A stretch of 64,000 nucleotides of DNA from Streptomyces sp. NBC_01669 (GCF_026339735.1 NZ_JAPEQG010000001.1:5580001-5644000), one strand, 5' to 3'; counted from the first letter of the stretch, positions 17,713-28,200 are shown. Made by a program: numbers and translations. Notes: a model not told the origin generated them from the letters alone.

Positions 17713-20700
17713 ATGCAGACCAAGCTGGACGAAGCCAAGGCCGAGCTGCTCGCACAGGCGGCCCGGGTAGCTGACAACGGTCCGGGCGGTGGTGTCGGCG
17801 GCCCGGGCGGTACCCCCCGGGTGCACGTTGCGGGCACCGGGGCCGGCACCACCGGTGCCGGGCAGGACGAGCGTCCGGGCCCGGACGTGCTGCTCTCGTA
17901 CCTCCAGCGCTACTACCTGCACACCGCTCCGGAGGACCTCGCCGGCCGCGACCCGGTCGATGTCTTCGGTGCTGCCTCCTCCCACTACCGGCTCGCGGAG
18001 AACCGCCCGCAGGGCACCGCGAACGTCCGGGTGCACACCCCGACCGTCGAGGAGAACGGCTGGACGTGCAGCCACTCCGTCGTCGAGGTCGTCACCGACG
18101 ACATGCCGTTCCTGGTCGACTCCGTCACCAATGAGCTGTCCCGGCAGGGGCGCGGCATCCATGTCGTGATCCACCCGCAGGTCGTCGTCCGTCGTGATGT
18201 CACCGGCAAGCTCATCGAGGTCCTCGCCGAGGGCAACGGCTTCTCTGCCGGCGAGCAGGGCCGCAAGGGCGCCGACGGGACCACGCACACGCTGCCGCAC
18301 GACGCGCTCGTCGAGTCCTGGATCCACGTCGAGATCGACCGCGAGACCGACCGCTCCGACCTGAAGCAGATCTCCCTGGATCTGCTCCGCGTGCTGTCCG
18401 ACGTACGGGAGACCGTCGAGGACTGGGACAAGATGCGCGACGCCACGCTGCGCATCGCCGACGACCTGCCCGGCGAGCCGCTCGACGAGCTCGCCGACGA
18501 AGAGGTGAACGAGGCCCGGGAGCTGCTGCGCTGGCTCGCCGCCGACCACTTCACCTTCCTCGGCTACCGCGAGTACGAGCTGAAGGACAGCGACGCGCTG
18601 GCAGCCGTCCCCGGCACCGGCCTCGGCATCCTCCGCTCCGACCCGCACCACAGCGAGGACGAGGCGCACCCGGTCAGCCCGTCCTTCGACCGGCTGCCCG
18701 CCGACGCCCGCGCCAAGGCCCGCGAGCACAAGCTGCTGATCCTCACCAAGGCGAACAGCCGGTCCACCGTGCACCGCCCCAGCTACCTCGACTACGTCGG
18801 CGTGAAGAAGTTCGATACCGACGGCAACGTCATCGGTGAGCGCCGCTTCCTCGGACTGTTCTCGTCCGCCGCCTACACCGAGTCCGTGCGCCGGGTGCCC
18901 GTCATCCGCCGCAAGGTCGCCGAGGTGCTGGAGGGCGCGGGCTTCTCGCCCAACAGCCACGACGGACGCGATCTGCTGCAGATCCTGGAGACGTACCCGC
19001 GCGACGAGCTCTTCCAGACGCCCGTCGACCAGCTGCGCTCCATCGTCACCTCCGTGCTGTACCTCCAGGAGCGGCGCCGGCTGCGCCTCTACCTCCGCCA
19101 GGACGAGTACGGGCGCTACTACTCCGCGATCGTCTACCTGCCGCGCGACCGCTACACCACCGGTGTGCGGCTCCGGCTGATCGACATCCTGAAGGAGGAG
19201 CTCGCCGGCACCAGCGTCGACTTCACCGCCTGGAACACCGAGTCGATCCTCTCCCGGCTGCACTTCGTCGTCCGAGTCGCGCCCGGCACCGAGCTGCCCG
19301 ACCTGACCGACGCCGAGGCCGACCGCATCGAGGCGCGTCTCGTCGAGGCCGCCCGCTCCTGGGCCGACGGCTTCCAGGAGGCGCTGAACGCCGAGTGCGG
19401 TGAGGAGCGCGCCGCCGAGCTGCTGCGCCACTACGGTCACTCGTTCCCCGAGGGCTACAAGGCCGACCACACGCCGCGCGCCGCCGTCGCCGATCTGGTC
19501 CACCTCGAAGCGCTGAAGAAGGACGAGAAGGACTTCGCGCTCAGCCTGTACGAGCCGGTCGGCGCCGGCCCCGGTGAGCGTCGCTTCAAGATCTACCGGA
19601 CGGGTGAGCAGGTCTCCCTCTCCGCCGTTCTCCCGGCGCTCCAGCGGCTCGGGGTCGAGGTCGTCGACGAGCGTCCGTACGAGCTGCGCTGCGCGGACCG
19701 TACGCATGCCTGGATCTACGACTTCGGGCTGCGGATGCCGCAGGTCAATGGCAGCGGCACCTACCTCGCCGACGACGCCCGCGACCGATTCCAGGACGCG
19801 TTCGCCGCGGTGTGGACCGGGCAGGCCGAGAACGACGGCTTCAACTCCCTGGTGCTCGGTGCCGGTCTGAGCTGGCGGCAGGCGATGGTGCTGCGCGCCT
19901 ACGCGAAGTACCTGCGGCAGGCCGGTTCGACCTTCAGCCAGGACTACATGGAGGACACCCTCCGTAACAACGTCCACACCACCCGGCTGCTGATCTCCCT
20001 TTTCGAGGCCCGGATGTCGCCCGGCCGGCAGAGCGCCGGCACGGAGCTGATCGACGGTCTCCTCGAAGAGCTCGACGGGGCGCTCGACCAGGTCGCCTCG
20101 CTCGACGAGGACCGGATCCTGCGGTCCTTCCTCACCGTCATCAAGGCGACCCTGCGCACGAACTTCTTCCAGATGGCGGACGGCGGCAAGCCGCACGCGT
20201 ACGTCTCGATGAAGTTCGACCCGCAGGCCATCCCGGACCTTCCGGCGCCCCGCCCGGCGTTCGAGATCTGGGTGTACTCGCCGCGCGTCGAGGGTGTCCA
20301 CCTGCGCTTCGGCAAGGTCGCCCGCGGTGGTCTGCGCTGGTCGGACCGGCGGGAGGACTTCCGTACGGAGATCCTCGGCCTGGTCAAGGCGCAGATGGTG
20401 AAGAACACCGTCATCGTGCCGGTCGGCGCCAAGGGCGGCTTCGTCGCCAAGCAGCTGCCGGACCCGGCCGTCGACCGTGACGCCTGGATGGCCGAGGGCA
20501 TCGCCTCGTACCGGACGTTCATCTCGGCGCTGCTCGACATCACCGACAACCTGGTGGCCGGCGAGGTCGTGCCGCCCGTCGACGTCGTGCGCCACGACGA
20601 GGACGACACGTACCTCGTCGTCGCCGCCGACAAGGGCACCGCGAGCTTCTCCGACATCGCCAACGAGGTCGCCGTCGGGTACGGCTTCTGGCTCGGCGAC

Positions 20701-22734
20701 GCGTTCGCCTCCGGTGGTTCCGCCGGTTACGACCACAAGGGCATGGGCATCACCGCCCGCGGCGCCTGGGAGTCCGTGAAGCGGCACTTCCGCGAACTCG
20801 GTCACGACACCCAGACCGAGGACTTCACGGTCGTCGGCGTCGGCGACATGTCCGGTGACGTGTTCGGCAACGGCATGCTGCTCTCCGAGCACATCCGGCT
20901 CGTCGCCGCGTTCGACCACCGGCACATCTTCCTCGACCCGACCCCGGACGCCGCCACCTCGTACGCCGAGCGGCGCCGCCTCTTCGACCTGCCGCGCAGC
21001 TCCTGGGCCGACTACAACAAGGACCTGCTCTCCGCGGGCGGCGGCATCCACCCCCGTACCGCGAAGTCGATCCCGGTCAACGCGCACGTCCGCGAGGCGC
21101 TCGGCATCGAGTCGGGGGTCACCAAGATGACGCCCGCCGACCTGATGCAGACCATCCTCAAGGCGCCCGTCGACCTGGTGTGGAACGGCGGCATCGGCAC
21201 GTACATCAAGTCGTCGGCCGAGTCGAACGCGGACGTCGGCGACAAGGCCAACGACGCGATCCGCGTCAACGGCCAGGACCTGCGGGCCAAGGTCGTCGGC
21301 GAGGGCGGCAACCTCGGCGCGACCCAGCTCGGCCGGATCGAGTTCGCCCGGGGCGGCGGCCGGATCAACACCGACGCGATCGACAACAGCGCCGGTGTGG
21401 ACACCTCCGACCACGAGGTGAACATCAAGATCCTGCTCAACGGACTGGTCCGGGACGGCGACATGACCGTCAAGCAGCGCAACAAGCTGCTCGCGGACAT
21501 GACCGACGAGATCGGCCGTCTGGTGCTGCGCAACAACTACGCGCAGAACACCGTGCTCGCCAACTCCGTCACCCAGTCCGCCTCCCTGCTCCACGCCCAG
21601 CAGCGCTTCATGCGCCGCCTGGGCCGCGACGGGCACCTGGACCGCGCACTGGAGTTCCTGCCCGCGGACCGGCAGATCCGGGAGCTGCTGAACAGCGGCA
21701 AGGGGCTCACCCAGCCCGAGCTCGCCGTGCTGCTGGCCTACACGAAGATCACCACATCCGACGAGCTGATCCGGACCAGCCTGCCGGACGACCCGTACCT
21801 GCAGAAGCTGCTGTACGCCTACTTCCCGGATCAGCTGCGCGCGCAGTTCCCCGAGGCGGTCGACGGGCACGCGCTGCGTCGAGAGATCATCACCACGGTG
21901 CTGGTCAACGACACGGTGAACACCGGTGGTTCGACCTTCCTGCACCGGCTGCGGGAAGAGACCGGCGCATCGATCGAGGAGATCGTGCGCGCGCAGGCCG
22001 CAGCCCGCGAGATCTTCGGCCTGGGCCAGGTGTGGGACGCCGTCGAGGCGCTCGACAACAAGGTCGCCGCCGATGTGCAGACCCGGATCCGGCTCCACTC
22101 GCGCCGGCTCGTCGAGCGCGGCTCGCGCTGGCTGCTCGGCAACCGGCCGCAGCCGCTGGAGATCGCCGGGACGATCGGCTTCTTCAAGGACGGCGTCGAC
22201 CAGGTCTGGGCCGAGCTGCCCAAGATGCTGAAGGGCGCCGACGAGGAGTGGTACCAGTCGATCCTGGAAGAGCTCAGCGAGGCGGGCGTGCCGGACGAGC
22301 TGGCGCAGCGCGTCGCCGGGTTCTCCTCCGCCTTCCCGGCGCTCGACATCGTGGCGATCGCCGAGCGCGTCGGCAAGGACCCGCTCGCCGTCGCCGAGGT
22401 CTACTACGACCTCGCGGACCGGTTGGGCATCACCCAGCTGATGGACCGGATCATCGAGCTGCCGCGGAGCGACCGCTGGCAGTCCATGGCCCGCGCCTCC
22501 ATCCGTGAGGACCTGTACGCCGCGCATGCCGCGCTCACCGCGGATGTGCTGGGCGTGGGCAACGGGACGTCGACGCCGCCGGAGCGGTTCGAGGCGTGGG
22601 AGGAGAAGAACGCGGCGATCCTGACGCGTTCGCGCTCCACGCTGGAGGAGATCCGGGGGTCGGACGCGTTCGACCTGGCGAACCTGTCGGTGGCCATGCG
22701 GACGATGCGGACGCTGCTGCGTACGCACGGCTGA
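17713..22734 (+). CDS. NAD-specific glutamate dehydrogenase, large (180-kDa) class
   Basis: The enzyme deaminates glutamate to 2-oxoglutarate with NAD, a catabolic role. The 1673-residue length is typical of the L-180 class first described from Streptomyces clavuligerus. About 700 N-terminal residues contain ACT-like regulatory modules. The catalytic core begins near residue 860 with the Lys-containing RGGLRWSDRREDFRTEILGL and QMVKNTVIVPVGAKGGF segments. It continues with DMSGDVFGNGM and the nucleotide-binding GEGGNLGATQLGRIE. A C-terminal helical part completes the chain. The ATG at 17713 has AGGAG upstream. A very strong terminator follows. A 1682-codon open frame on the opposite strand is a composition artefact. 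Confidence 0.96.
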   Translation: MQTKLDEAKAELLAQAARVADNGPGGGVGGPGGTPRVHVAGTGAGTTGAGQDERPGPDVLLSYLQRYYLHTAPEDLAGRDPVDVFGAASSHYRLAENRPQGTANVRVHTPTVEENGWTCSHSVVEVVTDDMPFLVDSVTNELSRQGRGIHVVIHPQVVVRRDVTGKLIEVLAEGNGFSAGEQGRKGADGTTHTLPHDALVESWIHVEIDRETDRSDLKQISLDLLRVLSDVRETVEDWDKMRDATLRIADDLPGEPLDELADEEVNEARELLRWLAADHFTFLGYREYELKDSDALAAVPGTGLGILRSDPHHSEDEAHPVSPSFDRLPADARAKAREHKLLILTKANSRSTVHRPSYLDYVGVKKFDTDGNVIGERRFLGLFSSAAYTESVRRVPVIRRKVAEVLEGAGFSPNSHDGRDLLQILETYPRDELFQTPVDQLRSIVTSVLYLQERRRLRLYLRQDEYGRYYSAIVYLPRDRYTTGVRLRLIDILKEELAGTSVDFTAWNTESILSRLHFVVRVAPGTELPDLTDAEADRIEARLVEAARSWADGFQEALNAECGEERAAELLRHYGHSFPEGYKADHTPRAAVADLVHLEALKKDEKDFALSLYEPVGAGPGERRFKIYRTGEQVSLSAVLPALQRLGVEVVDERPYELRCADRTHAWIYDFGLRMPQVNGSGTYLADDARDRFQDAFAAVWTGQAENDGFNSLVLGAGLSWRQAMVLRAYAKYLRQAGSTFSQDYMEDTLRNNVHTTRLLISLFEARMSPGRQSAGTELIDGLLEELDGALDQVASLDEDRILRSFLTVIKATLRTNFFQMADGGKPHAYVSMKFDPQAIPDLPAPRPAFEIWVYSPRVEGVHLRFGKVARGGLRWSDRREDFRTEILGLVKAQMVKNTVIVPVGAKGGFVAKQLPDPAVDRDAWMAEGIASYRTFISALLDITDNLVAGEVVPPVDVVRHDEDDTYLVVAADKGTASFSDIANEVAVGYGFWLGDAFASGGSAGYDHKGMGITARGAWESVKRHFRELGHDTQTEDFTVVGVGDMSGDVFGNGMLLSEHIRLVAAFDHRHIFLDPTPDAATSYAERRRLFDLPRSSWADYNKDLLSAGGGIHPRTAKSIPVNAHVREALGIESGVTKMTPADLMQTILKAPVDLVWNGGIGTYIKSSAESNADVGDKANDAIRVNGQDLRAKVVGEGGNLGATQLGRIEFARGGGRINTDAIDNSAGVDTSDHEVNIKILLNGLVRDGDMTVKQRNKLLADMTDEIGRLVLRNNYAQNTVLANSVTQSASLLHAQQRFMRRLGRDGHLDRALEFLPADRQIRELLNSGKGLTQPELAVLLAYTKITTSDELIRTSLPDDPYLQKLLYAYFPDQLRAQFPEAVDGHALRREIITTVLVNDTVNTGGSTFLHRLREETGASIEEIVRAQAAAREIFGLGQVWDAVEALDNKVAADVQTRIRLHSRRLVERGSRWLLGNRPQPLEIAGTIGFFKDGVDQVWAELPKMLKGADEEWYQSILEELSEAGVPDELAQRVAGFSSAFPALDIVAIAERVGKDPLAVAEVYYDLADRLGITQLMDRIIELPRSDRWQSMARASIREDLYAAHAALTADVLGVGNGTSTPPERFEAWEEKNAAILTRSRSTLEEIRGSDAFDLANLSVAMRTMRTLLRTHG

Positions 22735-22752
22735 TCGGGCGGCGACTGTACG

Positions 22753-22794
22753 GAAGGGGGGCGCCCCGGGCTTCGGCCCGGGGCGCCCCCCTTC
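22753..22794. terminator. Bidirectional terminator between glutamate dehydrogenase and the ABC exporter
   Basis: A perfect 19-bp stem (22753-22771 with 22776-22794) is closed by a TTCG loop. It sits between two convergent genes, 18 bases after one stop codon and 12 from the other, and can serve both. Confidence 0.9.
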
Positions 22795-22806
22795 GGTTCG
22801 GGTTCG

Positions 22807-23598
22807 CTACTTCTTGGCGGTGGTGAACTTCTCGTACGCGGCGACGACGTCCTTCGCCGGACCGTCCATCCGCAGCGTTCCTGCCTCCAGCCAGATCGCC
22901 CGGTCGCAGGTCTCGGTGATCGACTTGTTGCTGTGGCTGACCAGGAAGACCGTGCCCGCTTCCTTGCGCAGCTCGATGATGCGCTCCTTGCTGCGCCGCT
23001 GGAACTTGGCGTCGCCCGTGGACAGCGCCTCGTCGATCAGCAGGACGTCGTGGCTCTTGGCGGCGGCGATGGAGAAGCGCAGCCGGGCGCCCATGCCCGA
23101 GGAGTACGTCCGCATCGGGAGGGTGATGAAATCGCCCTTCTCGTTGATGCCGGAGAAGTTGACGATCTGCTCGTAGCGCTCGCGGATCTCCTCGCGGGTC
23201 ATGCCCATCGCGAGCCCGCCGAGGATGACGTTCCGCTCGCCGGTCAGATCGCTCATCAGGGCCGCGTTGACCCCGAGCAGCGAAGGCTGGCCCTGGGTGT
23301 GGACCCGCCCCTTCGACGGCGGCAGCAGACCCGCGATCGCCTTCAGCAGCGTCGACTTCCCGGATCCGTTGGAGCCGATCAGGCCGATCGCCTCGCCCTT
23401 GTACGCGGCGAAGCTGACGCCCTTCACGGCGTGCACCTCGCGCACTCCGGGGGCCTGCCGTCGAGAGGCGATCCGGCTGAGGGCCGAGGTGGCGCTGCCC
23501 CTTCCGGTACGGGCGCCATTGACCTTGTACGTGATGTGGACGTCGTCGACGACGACGGTCGGGACCCGCTCGTCGGTGCCGTTCATGTTCTCAGCCAC
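22807..23598 (-). CDS. TagH-like ABC transporter ATP-binding protein (polymer export)
   Basis: This is the ATPase half of a polysaccharide or teichoic-acid exporter. The 263-residue protein has the Walker A motif LIGSNGSGKST, a signature region SSGMGARLRFSIA of the TagH/RfbE type, and Walker B DVLLIDEALSTGD. The GTG at 23598 is chosen because GAGGAG lies ten bases upstream and GTGGCTGA overlaps the stop codon of the permease gene, a typical coupling overlap. The alternative ATG at 23586 has no ribosome binding site. The long N-terminal stretch of about 35 residues between strand one and Walker A (NGARTGRGSATSALSRIASR) is usual for this group. It heads the glycopolymer locus. Confidence 0.92.
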   Translation of the reverse strand: MAENMNGTDERVPTVVVDDVHITYKVNGARTGRGSATSALSRIASRRQAPGVREVHAVKGVSFAAYKGEAIGLIGSNGSGKSTLLKAIAGLLPPSKGRVHTQGQPSLLGVNAALMSDLTGERNVILGGLAMGMTREEIRERYEQIVNFSGINEKGDFITLPMRTYSSGMGARLRFSIAAAKSHDVLLIDEALSTGDAKFQRRSKERIIELRKEAGTVFLVSHSNKSITETCDRAIWLEAGTLRMDGPAKDVVAAYEKFTTAKK

Positions 23599-24559
23599 GT
23601 CCGTACTGCTCCTCGGCCTTCCAGAAGTACACGAAGCCGCCCACCCCGCACACGAGCGCCCAGCCCGCGGCGACGGCCCACACATGCGGGGGCAGCTGGG
23701 ACCCGCTGAAACTGTCGATCAGGGCGAACCGCATCAGGTCGATGAAGACGGCGGCCGGATTGCACTCCAGCGCCACCTTCACGAAGTGCGGTACCCGGTC
23801 TCCCTTGAGCAGCGCGTCGATGCTCCACATGACGCCGGAGGCGTACATCCAGGTGCGCAGGACGAACGGCGTCAGCTGGGCGATGTCCGGGGTCCGGGCG
23901 GCCAGCCGTGCCACCACCATCGAGACGCCGGTGTTGAACACGGCCTGCAGGAAGAGTGCCGGAACGGCCAGCAGCCAGGACGGCCGCGGGAACTGCCCGA
24001 ACCCGATGAGGATCAGCACCAGCGCGCCCAGCGAGAACAGCAGCTGCTGGAGCTGCTGCAGGGCCAGGGCGATCGGCAGCGAGGCGCGCGGGAAGTGCAG
24101 GGCCCGTACGAGGCCGAGGTTGCCGCTGATCGCGCGGGTGCCCGCAGTGATCGAGCTGCTGGTGAACGTCCAGATGAAGACGCCTGTGACGAGGAACGGC
24201 ACGAAGTCCTCGACATTGCGCTTCGTGTTCATCAGGACGCCGAAGATGAAGTAGTAGACCGTCGCGTTGAGCAGCGGGGTCATGATCTGCCAGATCTGGC
24301 CGAGCTTCGCCTGGCTGTACTGGGCGGTGAGCTTGGCGGTGGCGAACGCCGTGATGAAGTGCCTGCGCCCCCACAGCTGCCGGATGTAGGCGCCCAGGGT
24401 CGGCCGGGCGCCGCTCACGGTCAGCCCGTGCCGGGCCGCGAGCGCGGCGAGCTCGCCCGGTTCGTACACCGGGAGGAGAGCGGGGGCGGGGGCCGCATCG
24501 GTCACCGCCGGGGCCGGTGCGGCCGGCGGGGTCGCTGAGGCTGTTGTCTGGCTCACCAC
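23591..24559 (-). CDS. TagG-like ABC-2 exporter permease
   Basis: The 322-residue inner-membrane protein has an N-terminal Ala/Pro-rich cytosolic arm of about 70 residues. ABC-2-type features follow: KLGQIWQIMTPLLNATVYYFIFG at the first helix, and about six hydrophobic segments in total. Together with the overlapping ATPase gene it forms a TagGH-like exporter for an undecaprenyl-linked cell-wall polymer. Two consecutive GTG codons (24559 and 24556) are possible starts, without a strong ribosome binding site. The gene is divergent from a TetR regulator, whose candidate operators lie in the shared promoter region. Confidence 0.92.
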   Translation of the reverse strand: MVSQTTASATPPAAPAPAVTDAAPAPALLPVYEPGELAALAARHGLTVSGARPTLGAYIRQLWGRRHFITAFATAKLTAQYSQAKLGQIWQIMTPLLNATVYYFIFGVLMNTKRNVEDFVPFLVTGVFIWTFTSSSITAGTRAISGNLGLVRALHFPRASLPIALALQQLQQLLFSLGALVLILIGFGQFPRPSWLLAVPALFLQAVFNTGVSMVVARLAARTPDIAQLTPFVLRTWMYASGVMWSIDALLKGDRVPHFVKVALECNPAAVFIDLMRFALIDSFSGSQLPPHVWAVAAGWALVCGVGGFVYFWKAEEQYGRG

Positions 24560-24606
24560 GATCGCTTTCGACGGGAGGGCAGGAACAATGGCGATCGCCG
24601 GAACGG

Positions 24607-24624
24607 AACCGTATCGTCGCTACG
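24607..24624 (+). promoter_or_regulatory. Candidate TetR operator, copy 1
   Basis: This 18-base motif (AACCGTATCGTCGCTACG) recurs with two changes at 24656-24673, 49 bases away. Both copies lie between the divergent exporter and TetR genes. Confidence 0.5.
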
Positions 24625-24655
24625 TCGAGGGTAGGGCGCATGGACGTCGCAACGC

Positions 24656-24673
24656 AACCGTTTCGTCGTTACG
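24656..24673 (+). promoter_or_regulatory. Candidate TetR operator, copy 2
   Basis: This 18-base motif (AACCGTTTCGTCGTTACG) matches copy 1 at 16 of 18 positions. It ends three bases before a probable -10 box (TATCAT, 24677-24682), so a bound repressor would block the TetR gene's own promoter. Confidence 0.5.
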
Positions 24674-24689
24674 GACTATCATTCTGGCC

Positions 24690-25298
24690 ATGACCACCGA
24701 CCCGGGAACCCGCCGTCGCGTCCCCGCCGGAGCCGCTGTGCTGCGCGAGGACGTCACCGATGCCATTCGCAGCGCCGTCTTCGAGGAACTGGCGGCGGTC
24801 GGCTTCGCCCGGATGTCGATCGAGGGCATCGCCCGGCGCGCGGGCGTCGGCAAGACCGCCGTCTACCGCCGCTGGAAGTCCAAGCTGGCGCTGGTTCTCG
24901 ACCTGGTCTCCGCCGTCGCCGTCCAGGGCATGCCTGCTCCGGCCACCGGTTCGCTGTACGGGGACGTCCGCGCCGTCCTGCAACTGGCCGCCTACGCCCT
25001 GCGTCACCCCGTCGCCTCGCAGGTCATCCCGGACCTGCTGGTCGAGGCGGCACGCAGCCCGGAGATCTCGGACACGATCAAGGCGGCCCTGCTGGACCCG
25101 CAGCAGGGCATCGCCGCCGTGGTCGTCCGGGACGCCGTCGCCCGCGGTGAGCTGCCCGAGGACAGCGACCCGGACCGCGCGCTGGACCTGATCGTCGGAC
25201 CGCTCTACTGGCGGCTCGCGGTCGTCCGCGGCGAGCTGCCCAAGGGGTACCTCGACGATCTCGCCGCTTCGGCGGTCGCCGCCCTCAAGAAGAACTGA
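24690..25298 (+). CDS. TetR-family transcriptional regulator
   Basis: The 202-residue protein has an N-terminal helix-turn-helix of TetR type (about residues 22-68: IRSAVFEELAAVGFARMSIEGIARRAGVGKTAVYRRWKSK) and a C-terminal TetR ligand domain (DPQQGIAAVVVRDAVARGELPEDSDPDRALDLIVGPLYWRL). It probably represses itself and the divergent exporter through the two 18-base repeats. The ATG at 24690 is chosen because TATCAT lies seven bases before it, fitting a leaderless mRNA, and because upstream sequence holds the repeats. Its last 14 bases overlap the end of the convergent fusion gene at 25285. Confidence 0.92.
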   Translation: MTTDPGTRRRVPAGAAVLREDVTDAIRSAVFEELAAVGFARMSIEGIARRAGVGKTAVYRRWKSKLALVLDLVSAVAVQGMPAPATGSLYGDVRAVLQLAAYALRHPVASQVIPDLLVEAARSPEISDTIKAALLDPQQGIAAVVVRDAVARGELPEDSDPDRALDLIVGPLYWRLAVVRGELPKGYLDDLAASAVAALKKN

Positions 25299-28200
25299 CC
25301 GCCCCCTCCGCCGCCTGTGGTGCCAGCAGCCGGTCCACGACCCTGGCCGCCGCTCCGCCGTCGTCCAGGTCGCAGAAGTCCCTGCGGAAGCTCTCGTAGG
25401 CCTCCGCATGCCGCTGCGTCGACGCGGCCAGGGTGCCGGGGTTGCCCAGCGCCCGGGCGATCTCGTCCGTGCCGACGAGCAGCGGGCCGGGCGCGCGGGT
25501 CTCGAAGTCGAGGCAGAAGCCGCGCACGGTGTCGCGGTAGTGCTCGAGGTCGTACGTGTGGAAGAGCATGGGCCGGCCGGTGTGCGCGAAGTCGAACATC
25601 AGCCCCGCGTAGTCGGTGACCAGGACATCGGCGATCAGCAGCAGCTCGGCGGTGTCCGGGTGCGCGGACACATCGCGTACGTGGGGGCCGTCGGGCACGG
25701 AGCCGGTCACCCGCGGATGCCTGCGCACCAGCACGCTGTGGGTGTCGCCGAGAGCCTCCGACAGGGCCGAGGGGTCGAGGGCCGGATCCCAGCGACAGCG
25801 GTGGGATCCGGCGTCGGCGGCCGCGTGGGCCAGGTGGTCCCGGTAGGTCGGTGCGTACAGCACCACCTGCCGCCCGGCCGGGATGCCGAGCCTTCGCCGT
25901 ACCCGCTCGGCGGTCTTCTCCCGGTCGGCGGCGAAGAGCAGATCGTTGGCGGGCGAGCCGGCCTCCAGGACCTCGCCGTCGTAGGCGAGCGCCCGGCGCA
26001 GATGGGGGGTGGCCCAGCTGCTGGGGGAGACGAGGACGGACCACTGGGCGGCGCGGTGCGGCAGGGACGCCAGGTGGTGGTGGTCGGCGTAGAGGGAGTC
26101 GGTGAGGTCCGTGCCGAAGCGGCCGAGCGGGGCGCCGTGCCAGGTCTGCACGACCGTCTGCCCGGGGCGCCGCTCGAACCACTCGGGGAGCTGGTCGGCG
26201 GTGACGATCCGGCGCGCCCGTGCCAGGGCCTCGTACCAGGCGGTGCTGCGCTCGACGACCGGCACGGCGGTGGGCGGAAGGTGCCCCTGCCGTCCGTCCG
26301 TCACCCAGAGGTGCTCGAACTCCACGCCCCGGCGCACGAGTTCGTGGTGGACGGCGCGAGGGGAGTCGCCGCCGGTGTACAGAACGGTGTCGCGCAGCGG
26401 CAGGGCGCGCTGCGCCGGATAGTACGTGCCACGCAGGGCGGCCTGGCGGTACGCGCCCCGTTCGGCGGGTGCGAGGACCGGGCCTGCGTGCACGGTCAGC
26501 CGGTCGCCGTGACGGCGGTCGAGAGTGAACTCCCTGGCAGGGCCTCCGGGTTTGCCCTTCCTGCGGAGCGGCAGCCGCGCGGTGAGCGCGGTCAGCACCC
26601 GGACGGGCAGCCCGCCCAGATGCGAATCCCAGCGCCCCTCGTGCAGACCCGCCGCGACCGACGGGGCGAGGAACGCGGTGAAACGGCCTGCGCCGCGCCG
26701 GCCCCCGGACGTCTCTTCGTACGCCACCGGGATGGTCACCGTCTCGCGCAGCGCGTCATGCCGCAGCACGAGCGGGGGTGCGCCCTCCACCGAACCTGCC
26801 GCGCCCCCCAGGCGCAGAGCCCCGTCCGCCGTCCACTCGGCCCGGTCCACGACCGGCTGCCCGGTCAGGTCCAGGACCAGTTCGCCCCCCGCGTCGGCGA
26901 GTGCCGGAAGCGGCAGGTCCGGTGCGGCGGGGAGTGGCACGCGGGAGCCGTCCGCAAGGATCAGCCGTGCCCGCCACCGACCGCCGGGCTCCGCCTCGAC
27001 CTCATGCGGCGCCCGGTGCGGCGGGCCGGGCGCGTCTGCCATGCGGGCGAGGTCGGCGAGCGGGATCCGTACCGTGAAGCGTTCGTCGGCCCGGCACTCG
27101 AACGGGTAGCGGTACTCGCTCTCCAGCGCCCCGTCGCACGTCAGCACCAGCGACTTCGGCCGCGCACCCCCGTACAGCCGGCCCGTCAACTCCAGCTCGT
27201 GCCCCGTGCGATGGGCCTCGCACCGGGCGGACAGGTGTGCCACGGTCAGCTGCAGCCGCCCGCCCCGGTAGTCGAGCACCGCCCGCCGCCCGTCGCCCAG
27301 GTCGTGGACCAGCGGCTGGACCGCACCCGCCTCCACGGCCCGCACCGCGACGCGCCGCACCACACCGTGCCCGGCGACCACCACTCCGACCAGCCAGCTG
27401 CCCGGCCGCAGCCGCCTCGGGTCGAGGACCAGCTCGAAGCCGGACCGGTCATAACTGTGCAACTCCTGGCCGGAGTCGATGGTCGCCTCAGGGGCGGGAA
27501 CGGTCCGCACCGGCACGGTCCGCAGCTGTGTGCCCCGGGCCGCGCGCACCATCCCCATCTTCAGCGAGTGGCGCGGAGCCGAGGCCGACAGATTGCGGAT
27601 GTACGAGTATCCGCGCAGCCGGAGCTTCCCGTCGCCGCCCCACTCCGCCCCGAGCAGCCGCGCCACCGCAGGGAAATCGGTCCTGGCCGGGCGGGCGCTC
27701 TCCGGCACGCCGGGGAAGGCCGCCCGCCGCCGTCCGGGCACACCGGTGACCGCGAACGTCCCCGCGCCATTGGCCCGTTCGAAGTCGAGTACCGACAGCA
27801 GCTCGGCCGTCCTGCGCTCCCGGACCAGCTGCCACTTGATCCGCAGCTCCACGGGCAGCTCGTCGAGGACCGCAGGTCCCGCACGGTCGAGGAACGCGCC
27901 CGCACCGGCCATGAACGCGTCCCGGTATTCGGGCCCGCCCATCGGCAGCCCCTCCAGGAAGTACACGAAGTCGTCGCGCAGGCAGGACGCGTCGTAGCGG
28001 TGGCGAGCGCCCCTGTTCGCCTCCCGCCCGCCGAGAAACGCGCTGACCTGCTCGCAGGCCGCGATCCGGTCCCGTACGCCTTTCACATCCGTACGCCGCC
28101 GGGTGATCGAACCCTCCCGCACCCGCCAGTAGTAGACGTGCTCGTGCAGCACATCGACGGAACCGGCGAGGAAGTGCGCGGGGATCATCACCGGGGTGTC

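Noticed and set aside
17680..22728. A 1682-codon open frame on the minus strand opposite the glutamate dehydrogenase gene
   Set aside because: High G+C coding sequence often leaves long open frames on the opposite strand. The translation is low-complexity Val/Asp/Arg/Gly without domains, and the plus-strand protein is clearly conserved.
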